A DNA stretch of 64,000 nt from Rossellomorea sp036867415. Its GTDB lineage: Bacteria; Bacillota; Bacilli; Bacillales; Bacillaceae_B. The stretch covers positions 124,001 to 188,000 of the forward strand of contig NZ_JBAJHU010000003.1 in NCBI RefSeq assembly GCF_036867415.1, written 5' to 3'. Position 1 is the stretch's first letter. Every line of letters starts with the position of its first letter. The position numbers were made by a program, and so were the translations under genes. Below the pieces are notes generated by a model. The model had not been told where the DNA came from. It made no database searches and saw nothing but the letters and a program-made list of their open reading frames with translations. Shown here in pieces: positions 24,973-32,724 of this stretch.

Positions 24973-26370
24973 ATGAACGAACCGATCAATGAACAAATGA
25001 ATGAAAAAGACAAGCTGGAAAAAGAAATGTATGATGAAGAGCTTCTCGTTAGAGCCCTTCTGCAGGAAGATTTAGACCTTTTCCGGTCGGAGTTCATTCA
25101 ATTACACTCCTATGATCAGGCTAAATTCTTTTCTAAAGTAGAGGATGATCTGAGAATTCGTCTTTATCATTATCTTTCTCCGGAAGAGATGGCTGAACTA
25201 TTTGAAAGTCTTGATATAGATGAAGAGGATTATCAGGAGATACTGGCAGAAATGAATCCTTCGTATGCAGCAGAAATGCTGTCGAATATGTATGCAGATG
25301 ATGCGGTGGATGTGCTGAATGAACTTGATAAAGAGCAAGTGGTCAGCTACCTGACCATCATGGATGATGAATCTGCTAAAGAAATCAAAGAGCTCCTTCA
25401 TTATGAGGAATATACTGCAGGAAGTATCATGACAACAGAATTTGTCGCTATCTCACAGAATCAGACGGTCCGTTCTGCCATGTACATTCTGAAGAATGAA
25501 GCTCCAAATGCGGAAACGATTTATTACATTTATGTCGTAGATGATGATAAGAAACTTGCTGGAGTCGTCTCGCTTAGAGATCTGATCATCAGCCATGATG
25601 ATGTCATGATATCAGAGATCATGAGTGAAAGAGTCATGTCTGTCGGGGTGAGCGAGGATCAGGAGACGGTAGCAAGACAAATGAAGGATTATGATTTCCT
25701 TGCCTTGCCTGTTGTTGATTTCCAGCATCATCTGCTTGGGATCATAACGGTTGATGACATTATGGATGTAATGGAAGAAGAAGCTTCGGATGACTACTCC
25801 AAGCTCGCAGGTATTTCTGACTTGGACTCCATTGACAGAACTCCCTTCAATGCAGCTAAAAAGCGCCTTCCTTGGCTGATAGCATTATTATTTCTAGGAA
25901 TGATCACTGCGAATCTTATCGGGCGGTTTGAAGCAACCCTTGATAAATTAGCCATTCTGGCTGTCTTTATCCCTTTGATTGCCGGGATGGCCGGAAATAC
26001 CGGCACTCAGGCTCTTGCCGTTGCTGTCCGGGGGATTGCCACTGGAGATTTGGAGAAGGAAAATAAACTTGCCCTCGTCATCCGTGAAGCTGGGACAGGG
26101 CTGATCACCGGCACGACATGTGGAATTGTTGTGAGCATGATTGTATATGTATGGAAAGGGACGTTTTTTCTAGGAATGTTGGTCGGGGTATCCGTCATGG
26201 TTTCATTATTTGTCGCTACACTTGCAGGTATACTGGTCCCCCTGCTCATGCATAAATTGAAGGTCGACCCTGCAGTAGCATCGGGACCTTTTATCACCAC
26301 TATCAATGATATTATCAGCACATTGATCTATTTGGGGTTAGCTACATTATTTATGAATTATCTTATATAG
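24973..26370 (+). CDS. mgtE: Magnesium channel MgtE
   Basis: Mg2+-gated, Mg2+-selective channel of the plasma membrane, 465 residues. The cytoplasmic N domain (about 30-140) has acidic superhelical repeats. Two CBS domains follow (MTTEFVAISQNQTV... and MSERVMSVGVSEDQ..., about 150-270). After a plug helix come five transmembrane helices (about 300-463) carrying the pore signature MAGNTGTQ. A GGAGGGG site precedes ATG 24973. No M-box (Mg2+ riboswitch) is visible in the 229-base upstream gap. The CPA2 antiporter gene starts 21 bases downstream, so the two are probably one operon. Confidence 0.95.
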   Translation: MNEPINEQMNEKDKLEKEMYDEELLVRALLQEDLDLFRSEFIQLHSYDQAKFFSKVEDDLRIRLYHYLSPEEMAELFESLDIDEEDYQEILAEMNPSYAAEMLSNMYADDAVDVLNELDKEQVVSYLTIMDDESAKEIKELLHYEEYTAGSIMTTEFVAISQNQTVRSAMYILKNEAPNAETIYYIYVVDDDKKLAGVVSLRDLIISHDDVMISEIMSERVMSVGVSEDQETVARQMKDYDFLALPVVDFQHHLLGIITVDDIMDVMEEEASDDYSKLAGISDLDSIDRTPFNAAKKRLPWLIALLFLGMITANLIGRFEATLDKLAILAVFIPLIAGMAGNTGTQALAVAVRGIATGDLEKENKLALVIREAGTGLITGTTCGIVVSMIVYVWKGTFFLGMLVGVSVMVSLFVATLAGILVPLLMHKLKVDPAVASGPFITTINDIISTLIYLGLATLFMNYLI

Positions 26371-26391
26371 AAAGAAAAGGGGGAAAGCATT

Positions 26392-28257
26392 ATGGAACAG
26401 CACGCCTCGGTAACATCGTTGGTCATCGTCATCATTGTCGCTTTTTTGACTCCTATTTTGCTGCACCGGTTTAAATTGAATTTCATTCCTGTGGTGATTG
26501 CTGAAATCATTATGGGATTAGTTATTGGGAAGAGCGGATTCGACCTTGTCCAGCAGGATATGTGGCTTGAAACACTATCTACATTCGGTTTCATCTTTTT
26601 AATGTTCTTAAGTGGAGTGGAAATTGACTTCAAAGCTTTTTCCACCGGTAAGAATAAGAAAAAGGTGTTACTTCCGAATGGAAAAGAAGAACCAAATCGC
26701 CTTAAGGTGGCTACAATCATATTTATCGGTATCTTTCTGGTATCTCTTGGTCTGTCTTATTTATTCGTTCTTTTCGGATTGATTGAAAATGCATTCCTGA
26801 TGACGCTGATCATTTCAACAATTTCACTGGGAGTCGTTGTTCCGACTCTTAAAGAAGCGCAGATAACTAAAACGGCAATCGGGCAGATTATCTTATTGAT
26901 TGCCGTAATAGCTGATTTGGCTACCATGATCCTTCTGGCTGTATTTGTTTCTTTATACGGTGAAGGCCATGGAAGCATGTGGCTCCTTCTTGTTCTGTTC
27001 GGAGTCGGCGTTCTGCTATATATATTAGGGAAGCGAATGAAGAACAACAATTTCATCAAAAGCTTGTCTACAGGGACTGTGCAAATTGGAACACGGGCCG
27101 TTTTCACATTGATCATTCTCCTGGTTGCAGTCTCAGAAACAGTCGGTGCAGAAAATATACTTGGGGCATTTTTAGCAGGTGTATTGGTATCTCTGCTCGC
27201 ACCTAACCAGGAAATGGTTCAGAAACTCGATTCCTTTGGTTATGGATTCCTGATACCGATATTCTTTGTAATGGTTGGGGTCGAACTTGATCTTCAATCC
27301 ATGTTGAGTGATAAAAAAATGCTGTTACTGATTCCATTATTGTTGTTGGCCTTCTTGATTTCCAAGCTGCTGCCGGTATATCTGTTAAAAAGATGGTATG
27401 ATACGAAGACTACGCTCGCCTCTGCATTTTTGCTGACGTCTACCTTATCACTCGTAATCGCGGCTGCAAAGATCGCTGAAAGAATAGAAATCATAACCCA
27501 GGAAATGAGCGGCACTTTGATCCTGGTGGCAGTAATTGCCTGCATAATCACACCGATCTTCTTTAAGAAGCTGTTTCCCAAGGAAAGTGCCGCTGAAAAG
27601 AAATTAAAGGTCGTGTTCCTGGGAGCGAATCAGATGACCCTGCCTGCATCCAGGGAATTGCAATCTTCACTTTATGACCCCATCCTTTATCATACGATTC
27701 AGGATAAATCTGATAAGAATATTGCTGATTCGTTATTCAACATAAATGAAATTGAGAATTACGAGCTTGATACGTTGGAGGCGCTTGATGTTTTCGAGGC
27801 AGATATTATCGTGATCTCCACTGGTGACGAAGAGGCAAACGCCACTCTTTCCGTTGCAGCGAAAGAGAGAGGCATTGAACGTGTGATTGTCAGAGTGGAA
27901 AGCCCTGACCTGCATGAAACATTAAGAGAGCAAGAAATTGAAGTCTATTCTGTATTTCTCTCTACAAAAGCATTGCTGAGAGCGATGATTGAATCACCGT
28001 CAGTAATGAATATCCTCACAAACCAGGAAATGTCACTGTACGAAATTAAAATGCTGAACAGCCAGTTCGAAGGCATGACGCTGAGAAAATTCCCGTTTAC
28101 AGGGGACGTCATTTTTGTCCGTATATTCAGAGGAAAAGACTCGATCGTTCCCCATGGTGATACAGAGCTTCATATGAATGACAGGCTGATTGTAACGGGT
28201 TCAAAGGAATATGTGGATGAATTAAAACGCGAACTCGAATTCTGCGAATACTGTTAA
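26392..28257 (+). CDS. CPA2 monovalent cation:proton antiporter with TrkA-N/C regulatory domains
   Basis: 621-residue protein with about 12 membrane segments (residues 5-400) of the Kef/NapA-like cation:proton antiporter-2 family. A cytoplasmic Rossmann RCK/TrkA-N domain follows (KVVFLGANQMTLPASREL, about 405-520), then a TrkA-C domain (about 540-618). K+ or Na+ is exchanged for H+, probably under nucleotide control; the ion cannot be read from sequence. It resembles B. subtilis YjbQ, found at the matching place in the yjb cluster. It is preceded by mgtE and followed by a strong terminator. Confidence 0.9.
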   Translation: MEQHASVTSLVIVIIVAFLTPILLHRFKLNFIPVVIAEIIMGLVIGKSGFDLVQQDMWLETLSTFGFIFLMFLSGVEIDFKAFSTGKNKKKVLLPNGKEEPNRLKVATIIFIGIFLVSLGLSYLFVLFGLIENAFLMTLIISTISLGVVVPTLKEAQITKTAIGQIILLIAVIADLATMILLAVFVSLYGEGHGSMWLLLVLFGVGVLLYILGKRMKNNNFIKSLSTGTVQIGTRAVFTLIILLVAVSETVGAENILGAFLAGVLVSLLAPNQEMVQKLDSFGYGFLIPIFFVMVGVELDLQSMLSDKKMLLLIPLLLLAFLISKLLPVYLLKRWYDTKTTLASAFLLTSTLSLVIAAAKIAERIEIITQEMSGTLILVAVIACIITPIFFKKLFPKESAAEKKLKVVFLGANQMTLPASRELQSSLYDPILYHTIQDKSDKNIADSLFNINEIENYELDTLEALDVFEADIIVISTGDEEANATLSVAAKERGIERVIVRVESPDLHETLREQEIEVYSVFLSTKALLRAMIESPSVMNILTNQEMSLYEIKMLNSQFEGMTLRKFPFTGDVIFVRIFRGKDSIVPHGDTELHMNDRLIVTGSKEYVDELKRELEFCEYC

Positions 28258-28262
28258 TAAAT

Positions 28263-28292
28263 GAAACTCCCCGGCGGCCGGGGAGTTTTTCT
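28263..28292 (+). terminator. Terminator after the CPA2 antiporter
   Basis: GC-rich stem AAACTCCCCGG / CCGGGGAGTTT with a short loop and T-run, five bases past the stop. Confidence 0.93.
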
Positions 28293-28370
28293 TTAGACTC
28301 TATTATAAAGGAGCTTCACTTGTTGAAACTTAATTAGTAATATAAGCTGAAGAATAAGGAGTGGTAGAAA

Positions 28371-28856
28371 ATGTGGGAAACAAAAGTAGAGGAAATAAGA
28401 GAAAAGCTAAAGAAAACCCTGGAAGGGGTACCTTATGAGAAATTGAATGAGAAGCTTTCGAAGGATGAATGGAGCATTGCCCAAATCGTTCTGCACCTTG
28501 CAGGGGCAGAGACACGTTTTATGAAACTTGCGCTAGGTGCTGCACAAGGACAGACGGATCATAAAGGGGAAGCGGTCGATTTAAGTGTCTTTGAGGATAA
28601 AAACAAGAAGCTTAAAGCACCTATTGACCCGCCGGAAGATCCTCAAACATTTGGGGAGTTAGTGAATGCCCTGGATGCTTCAAGAAGTTTGACGGAGGAA
28701 TTTATCGGAAAATATTCTGAAGCGGTGTTGGCTCAAAAATCGATGAATCACCATCGATTCGGCATTATGCCTGTCTGGCAGGTTCTGGAGCTCCTTGGCA
28801 GACATGAACAGCGACATATCCAACAAATCGAAGAGACTAAAAAAAATATCTCATAG
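28371..28856 (+). CDS. DinB-like (DinB_2) metal-dependent four-helix protein
   Basis: 161-residue cytoplasmic protein with the DinB/YfiT four-helix-bundle pattern. KDEWSIAQIVLHLAGAETRF (about 40-59) supplies the first metal histidine, and LGRHEQRHIQQIEE near the C-terminus supplies the HxxxH pair. Such proteins bind a divalent metal and several act as thiol S-transferases; the substrate here is unknown. A single gene with GGAGTGG-type site, between the antiporter terminator and fabI. Confidence 0.82.
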   Translation: MWETKVEEIREKLKKTLEGVPYEKLNEKLSKDEWSIAQIVLHLAGAETRFMKLALGAAQGQTDHKGEAVDLSVFEDKNKKLKAPIDPPEDPQTFGELVNALDASRSLTEEFIGKYSEAVLAQKSMNHHRFGIMPVWQVLELLGRHEQRHIQQIEETKKNIS

Positions 28857-28882
28857 AATTGCACCTTTTCTTTTTTTGATGA

Positions 28883-28910
28883 TTGCTGTAGAATTAGTAT
28901 CAGGTACTAA
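28883..28910 (+). promoter_or_regulatory. fabI promoter with FapR operator
   Basis: TTAGTATCAGGTACTAA (28894-28910) is a 17-bp FapR operator that matches the known TTAGTAC-type palindrome almost perfectly. It overlaps the probable -10 (TACTAA at 28905) of a promoter whose -35 is TTGCTG (28883-28888, 16-base spacer). Malonyl-CoA would relieve repression. Confidence 0.9.
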
Positions 28911-28936
28911 TAACTTGTAACAATAGGAGGATAACA

Positions 28937-29713
28937 ATGACTCTTTCATTAGCAGGCAAAACATTTGTAGTCATGGGTGTTGCCAATAAAAGAAGTATCG
29001 CATGGGGGATTGCACGTTCTCTTCATCAATCAGGTGCGCGCTTAATCTTTACATACGCCGGAGAACGTTTTGAAAAAGGTGTCAGTGATCTTGCAAATAC
29101 TTTAGAAGGCGGCGAGGACTCTCTCGTACTTCCATGTGATGTAACGAGTGACGAAGACATCGAAAAATGCTTTGCCGCGATTAAAGAAGAAGTGGGAGTA
29201 ATCCATGGACTTGCCCACTGTATCGCTTTCGCAAATAAAGAAGAACTTGCCGGAGATTATATGAACACGACCAGAGATGGTTTCCTTCTTGCACATAATA
29301 TCAGTTCTTATTCTTTAACGGCTGTAGCGAAAGTCGCAAAAGATTTAATGACCGAGGGTGGAAGCATCGTATCCATGACCTACTTAGGCGGGGAAAGAGT
29401 GATGCAGAACTATAACGTCATGGGTGTCGCAAAGGCATCGCTTGAAGCTAGTGTAAAATACCTTGCAAGTGATCTCGGCAAGCACGGAATTCGTGTGAAT
29501 GCCATTTCTGCAGGTCCAATCCGTACACTATCCGCAAAAGGGGTCGGCGACTTCAACTCGATTCTAAAAGAAATCGAAGAACGTGCTCCGCTGCGCCGCA
29601 ACACAACGCAAGAAGAGGTTGGAGACACCGCTGTATTCTTATTCAGCGACCTCTCAAGAGGAATCACAGGTGAAAACCTCCACGTTGACTCAGGATACCA
29701 TATTCTTGGTTAA
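28937..29713 (+). CDS. fabI: Enoyl-[acyl-carrier-protein] reductase FabI
   Basis: Catalyses the last step of each fatty-acid elongation round (FASII), reducing enoyl-ACP with NAD(P)H. 258 residues in an SDR fold with the FabI-type cofactor motif GVANKRSIAWGIA (about 14-26). The active site is YNVMGVAKASLEASVKYLA with the catalytic Tyr and Lys in Y-x6-K spacing. It is preceded by a GGAGGATA site. A FapR operator overlaps its promoter, as for fabI (yjbW) in B. subtilis. The product is the known target of triclosan-type inhibitors. A terminator follows. Confidence 0.96.
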   Translation: MTLSLAGKTFVVMGVANKRSIAWGIARSLHQSGARLIFTYAGERFEKGVSDLANTLEGGEDSLVLPCDVTSDEDIEKCFAAIKEEVGVIHGLAHCIAFANKEELAGDYMNTTRDGFLLAHNISSYSLTAVAKVAKDLMTEGGSIVSMTYLGGERVMQNYNVMGVAKASLEASVKYLASDLGKHGIRVNAISAGPIRTLSAKGVGDFNSILKEIEERAPLRRNTTQEEVGDTAVFLFSDLSRGITGENLHVDSGYHILG

Positions 29714-29730
29714 TCACTGCTATTCAGATG

Positions 29731-29766
29731 AAATCCCGCTGACCAAACACAGTCAGCGGGATTTTT
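29731..29766 (+). terminator. Terminator after fabI
   Basis: 13-bp stem AAATCCCGCTGAC / GTCAGCGGGATTT with a T-run, 18 bases after the fabI stop. Confidence 0.93.
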
Positions 29767-29876
29767 GAATACTCAACATATATGGTGTCTCAAAAAATCT
29801 TCTTCATCTAAAAAACGAAACTGACATGCACTTATTGCATACATATAAAAGTGGAGATGAATTGGAGGTGTGCACC

Positions 29877-30386
29877 ATGAAAAAAGAAAAAGCAATAAGC
29901 AAGGAACCACTGTTATATATTCAGCAGCCTAAGCTTCAAGAAGTAAAAGGGAATATGCAAGTGACCTACCGTTCAACAAAGCCAAAAGAGAAAAAAGAAA
30001 ATATCCCGAACCAATCAGTTGAACTTGATTCAGAAAAGCAACGTGTTGCTGAAAATAGGAATGAAAAAACATATGGGAAAGAATCAATTGAGGATATACA
30101 GCCACAAACAAAGACTGAAACAGAGGAGCCAAGGTCAGCAGCATACTCCTTCAGAAGACTGAAACCTTTCAAAGAACTGAACCTGGAAGAAAAACTGGAT
30201 TATATATCTGACAGTATCAACGGCAAAGCACCGTTTCCATGTGAGTTCTGCACAGATACTTTCTCATATAAAGGTGTGCTTTCCTTAAAAAATGTTCATG
30301 TAATAAAAGTTAAAACGTTTCAGGGAGAAGAAGTGACGATTGCAAAAGAATCTTTGAAGTCCATCAAGATGATAGGCTTACACTAA
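29877..30386 (+). CDS. cotO: Spore coat protein CotO
   Basis: Morphogenetic spore coat protein, about 169 residues. The first two thirds are a hydrophilic Lys/Glu/Gln-rich, low-complexity region. The C-terminal ~75 residues are the conserved CotO domain (FKELNLEEKLDYIS...PFPCEFCTDTFSYKGVL...), including a CEFC pair. In B. subtilis CotO (YjbX) is needed for late outer-coat and crust encasement and lies between fabI and cotZ, as here. The start is ATG 29877 with GGAGGTG nine bases upstream. Expression in the mother cell is expected; no clear sigma-K site was found. A terminator follows two bases after the stop. Confidence 0.9.
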   Translation: MKKEKAISKEPLLYIQQPKLQEVKGNMQVTYRSTKPKEKKENIPNQSVELDSEKQRVAENRNEKTYGKESIEDIQPQTKTETEEPRSAAYSFRRLKPFKELNLEEKLDYISDSINGKAPFPCEFCTDTFSYKGVLSLKNVHVIKVKTFQGEEVTIAKESLKSIKMIGLH

Positions 30387-30387
30387 A

Positions 30388-30421
30388 AGAAGCCAGGCGG
30401 GGATTCCCGGCTGGCTTCTTT
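30388..30421. terminator. Terminator between convergent cotO and cotZ
   Basis: AGAAGCCAGGCGGG... / ...CCCGGCTGGCTTCTTT hairpin lying between the ends of the two converging coat genes. Confidence 0.88.
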
Positions 30422-30451
30422 CACCTTTAAACTTTGCTGTTTCCAAGCTGA

Positions 30452-31009
30452 TTAATCTTCACACAAGTCAACAAATACATCTTTGATACATTGAATCGCA
30501 CAGAAGCAATCTAGATCGACAGTGATACAGTCGCCTGTCAATTCCCACTCGCTCATCATGCCTTCTGCTTCATCGAAATCGTCGTGTCTGCCGTCGTGTC
30601 TGCCGTCACGTCGACCGTCGCCTTTGCCGTCGCCTCTGCCGTCGCCTCTGCCATCGCTTCTGCCATCGCCTCTGCCGTCGCTGTGACCCCCATGGTGCTC
30701 AGGCTTCAATACTTGCAAAGTAGCACAGCAGTTATCGAATATTTCTTTAACCCGGAAAAATGGGGATTTCCAAGGTTTGCCTTTGATGTGTGCTTTGAAT
30801 GTGTCACCATTCTTCAAATAAAGCTTGAAGATACGGGTGTTTACACGATGAGCAGGGCTAACCATCGTTCCCAGTGGCTCAAGGAAACAATCATTACGGC
30901 ATTCGTTGCAATCGTCACCAGCGTCTTGAATATCCTTAATAGCGCGAACTGCTTGACATACACAGCCGAGATCTTTTTTATCAAAATCTCTATCTCTTCC
31001 GCAACCCAT
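30452..31009 (-). CDS. cotZ: Spore coat/crust protein CotZ/CotY family with a DGR repeat insert
   Basis: Cys-rich insoluble coat protein of 185 residues, start ATG 31009 behind AGGAGGAA. The N-terminal half has the family pattern CVCQAVRAIKDIQDAGDDCNECRNDCFLEPLG, and the C-terminal end has ITVDLDCFCAIQCIKDVFVDLCED. CotZ and CotY build the outermost crust through disulfides. The middle (about residues 123-155) is an unusual stretch of repeated xDGR tetrapeptides encoded by 12-base tandem units, normally absent from this family; it is probably flexible and cation-rich at the surface. Only one cotY/Z-type gene is seen here, whereas B. subtilis has cotVWXYZ. Confidence 0.9.
   Translation of the reverse strand: MGCGRDRDFDKKDLGCVCQAVRAIKDIQDAGDDCNECRNDCFLEPLGTMVSPAHRVNTRIFKLYLKNGDTFKAHIKGKPWKSPFFRVKEIFDNCCATLQVLKPEHHGGHSDGRGDGRSDGRGDGRGDGKGDGRRDGRHDGRHDDFDEAEGMMSEWELTGDCITVDLDCFCAIQCIKDVFVDLCED
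30577..30690 (-). repeat. 12-base coding repeats (DGR tetrapeptides) inside cotZ
   Basis: About nine degenerate copies of a 12-base unit of the type GGCAGAGGCGAC on the minus strand encode the alternation RGDG/SDGR/KGDG/RRDG/RHDG. Such tandem units change copy number by slippage, so length polymorphism between strains is expected. Confidence 0.85.
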
Positions 31010-31144
31010 ATAAAGTTCCTCCTTAAAATGAATTTCATTTACATTACTAACATATTGTAGGATAGGCAATTAGGTAACGGACATCTGCCCTCTTTTAAAA
31101 ATTTGGGCTTGTATAATTTACATTGGGAGAAAGGGGGATCTCAG

Positions 31145-31504
31145 ATGGAAATTACAATGGTACAGCTCATAGCTCTTGGGTTTGCTATATTCCGTATGAC
31201 ACATCTGATGGTATTTGATAAAATCACAGAATTTATGAGAGCGCCTTTTTTTGATGAGTTAAAGGAGGAGGAAAATGGTGTAGAAGAAATATATCTCATT
31301 CCAAAAACAGGCGGGGTGAAAGGTTTTTTAGGGCAATTATTATCTTGTTATTGGTGTACTGGAATATGGGTGAGTATGTTTTTATACGGAGGTTACTTAT
31401 GGCTTCCTCTCATTTTCGGCCCGTTCATTACTTTACTTGCTGTTGCAGGTGTAGCTGCAATAATAGAAGCTGCTGTCCAGTATTGGAATAGAGATGCCGG
31501 TTAG
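31145..31504 (+). CDS. yjcA: Sporulation protein YjcA (DUF1360)
   Basis: 119-residue membrane protein beginning MEITMVQLIALGFAIFRMTHLMVFDKITEFMRAPF. An N-terminal hydrophobic segment, a charged middle (ELKEEENGVEEIY) and two C-terminal membrane helices including SCYWCTGIWVS are visible. This fits the DUF1360 family; in B. subtilis yjcA is a sigma-K-type sporulation gene next to cotV-Z. ATG 31145 with GAAAGGGGGAT is preferred over an upstream in-frame start at 31103. It is divergent from cotZ. Confidence 0.86.
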   Translation: MEITMVQLIALGFAIFRMTHLMVFDKITEFMRAPFFDELKEEENGVEEIYLIPKTGGVKGFLGQLLSCYWCTGIWVSMFLYGGYLWLPLIFGPFITLLAVAGVAAIIEAAVQYWNRDAG

Positions 31505-31575
31505 GTAATTAGTGGAAACAAGCACGCTTCCTTTAACATATAATGAATCAACTTCATGCTAAAGGAGGAATACAT

Positions 31576-31680
31576 TTGAGAAGAACCTCTGTAAATAACG
31601 TGATTAAATCAACAACTGCTACTACTAATAAGAAGAAAAAAGGAGGATGCGGCTGCGGCTCGAAAACAAAGAAAAATTAG
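31576..31680 (+). CDS. 34-residue Lys/Gly/Cys peptide of unknown function
   Basis: A TTG-started reading frame of 34 codons behind a strong AAAGGAGG site. It encodes LRRTSVNNVIKSTTATT followed by the lysine run NKKKKGGCGCG and SKTKKN. The CGCG core and basic ends are reminiscent of small spore coat components. A sigma-K-like -10 (CATATAAT) lies about 40 bases upstream near 31540, and a terminator begins at the base after the stop. Together these signals make it a genuine small gene. I recognise no family. Confidence 0.7.
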   Translation: MRRTSVNNVIKSTTATTNKKKKGGCGCGSKTKKN

Positions 31681-31711
31681 ATTGCTCTTAAAGAGCAGTC
31701 TTTTTTTTTTT
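31681..31711 (+). terminator. Terminator after the 34-residue gene
   Basis: Stem ATTGCTCTT / AAGAGCAGT followed by a run of twelve T. Confidence 0.9.
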
Positions 31712-31773
31712 CATAAAATTAGACTTTAAGAAAAAAATAAGGGGTGAGTATAAAAAAAAATGAGGGATCTTGT

Positions 31774-32241
31774 ATGAAAAATTGTTTATTTGCTGGACTT
31801 ATCTCCTGCATACTGATTGCCGGCTGCTCTAATAAGGAAGATGGCAAGGATAGCAAAACCGCCCTCCTTAAGACAACTGATCCGGCGCCTGTTGAACTGG
31901 TGGATCATCCTGAAACGGATAGTTTCGGCCATGCGATTAAAAAGGAACTGGCCAAGAAGAAAGAGCTTTATGATGTAGCGGTCATTCAGAGTAAAGAAGA
32001 AACGCTGGTCGTTTACAAAGTGAAGCACCTGCAGCGATTTAAAATGAAGAAGATCGAAAAGGATATGGAGAAATATCTCGAGGGAAAATATCCAGGTGAA
32101 GATTTTATTTTATCAAGTGACTATAAGATTTTTCTGGAAACTGTCCGATTAAAAGAAAAAATTCAGCATAAGTCGATTTCTAAAAAAGAGGCTGAAAAGG
32201 AATTCAAGGATATCATCGAACTTCAAAAAGAAAAGACGTAG
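31774..32241 (+). CDS. YhcN/YlaJ-type sporulation lipoprotein
   Basis: 155-residue lipoprotein with a short signal peptide and lipobox LIAGC (Cys18). A highly charged Lys/Glu-rich domain follows with the pattern VAVIQSKEETLVVYKVKHLQRFKMKKIEKDMEKYLEGKYP, like the YhcN/YlaJ family of inner spore membrane lipoproteins. ATG 31774 is preferred; the upstream GTG 31744 would place ten extra residues before the signal peptide. It is the first gene of the spoVA2-type operon and ends 12 bases before spoVAC. In mobile spoVA operons that raise spore heat resistance a yhcN-like gene occupies this same position. Confidence 0.8.
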   Translation: MKNCLFAGLISCILIAGCSNKEDGKDSKTALLKTTDPAPVELVDHPETDSFGHAIKKELAKKKELYDVAVIQSKEETLVVYKVKHLQRFKMKKIEKDMEKYLEGKYPGEDFILSSDYKIFLETVRLKEKIQHKSISKKEAEKEFKDIIELQKEKT

Positions 32242-32253
32242 GAGGAATTAGCA

Positions 32254-32724
32254 GTGGGAAAAACACCAAAAACCCCCGAACAACAGAAATATGAAAAACT
32301 AGAAAAACAATATGAAACAAAAAGACCACTTTTGAAAAATGTGATAAAAGCATTTTTCGTGGGGGGAGCCATTTGTCTTGTTGGGCAGGCTGTAAGTTAT
32401 TACTATATCTATTTCTTTAATTTCACCGAGCAAACAGCCGGGAACCCCACAGTGGCTACAATGGTCTTTTTTTCCATGCTTCTTACCGGGTTCGGCATAT
32501 ATGATCATCTTGGGCAATTCGGAGGAGCTGGAAGTGCTGTTCCTGTAACGGGCTTTGGTAATGCGGTGATTTCAGCAGCAATCGAACATAAAACAGAAGG
32601 TTATGTTTTGGGTGTGGGGGGGAATATCTTTAAACTTGCCGGTTCTGTCATCGTTTTTGGAGTATTTGCTGCTTTTGTGGTTGCTTTAATTAAGACTTTA
32701 TTAATTCAATGGGGAGTGATTTAA
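32254..32724 (+). CDS. spoVAC: Stage V sporulation protein SpoVAC
   Basis: 156-residue inner spore membrane protein with four hydrophobic segments (about residues 33-55, 65-85, 90-125 with the Gly-rich FGGAGSAVPVTGFGNAVISAA, and 130-152). SpoVAC is a mechanosensitive channel component of the machinery that moves Ca-dipicolinic acid into the forespore and out at germination. The start is GTG 32254 after AGGAGGAAT. Its stop overlaps the start of spoVAD (TAATG). The hydrophilic start KTPKTPEQQKYEKLEKQYE is typical of the second, spoVA2-like copy. Confidence 0.92.
   Translation: MGKTPKTPEQQKYEKLEKQYETKRPLLKNVIKAFFVGGAICLVGQAVSYYYIYFFNFTEQTAGNPTVATMVFFSMLLTGFGIYDHLGQFGGAGSAVPVTGFGNAVISAAIEHKTEGYVLGVGGNIFKLAGSVIVFGVFAAFVVALIKTLLIQWGVI

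Noticed and set aside
30577..30690. Short regular repeats resembling a CRISPR array
   Set aside because: Period is 12 bases with no spacers and the sequence is coding; the 124-bp array at 35914 also lacks spacers. No cas genes are present.
30584..31060. 158-residue Ala/Val-rich plus-strand frame opposite cotZ
   Set aside because: It is the complement of the DGR repeats; no ribosome binding site and biased composition.
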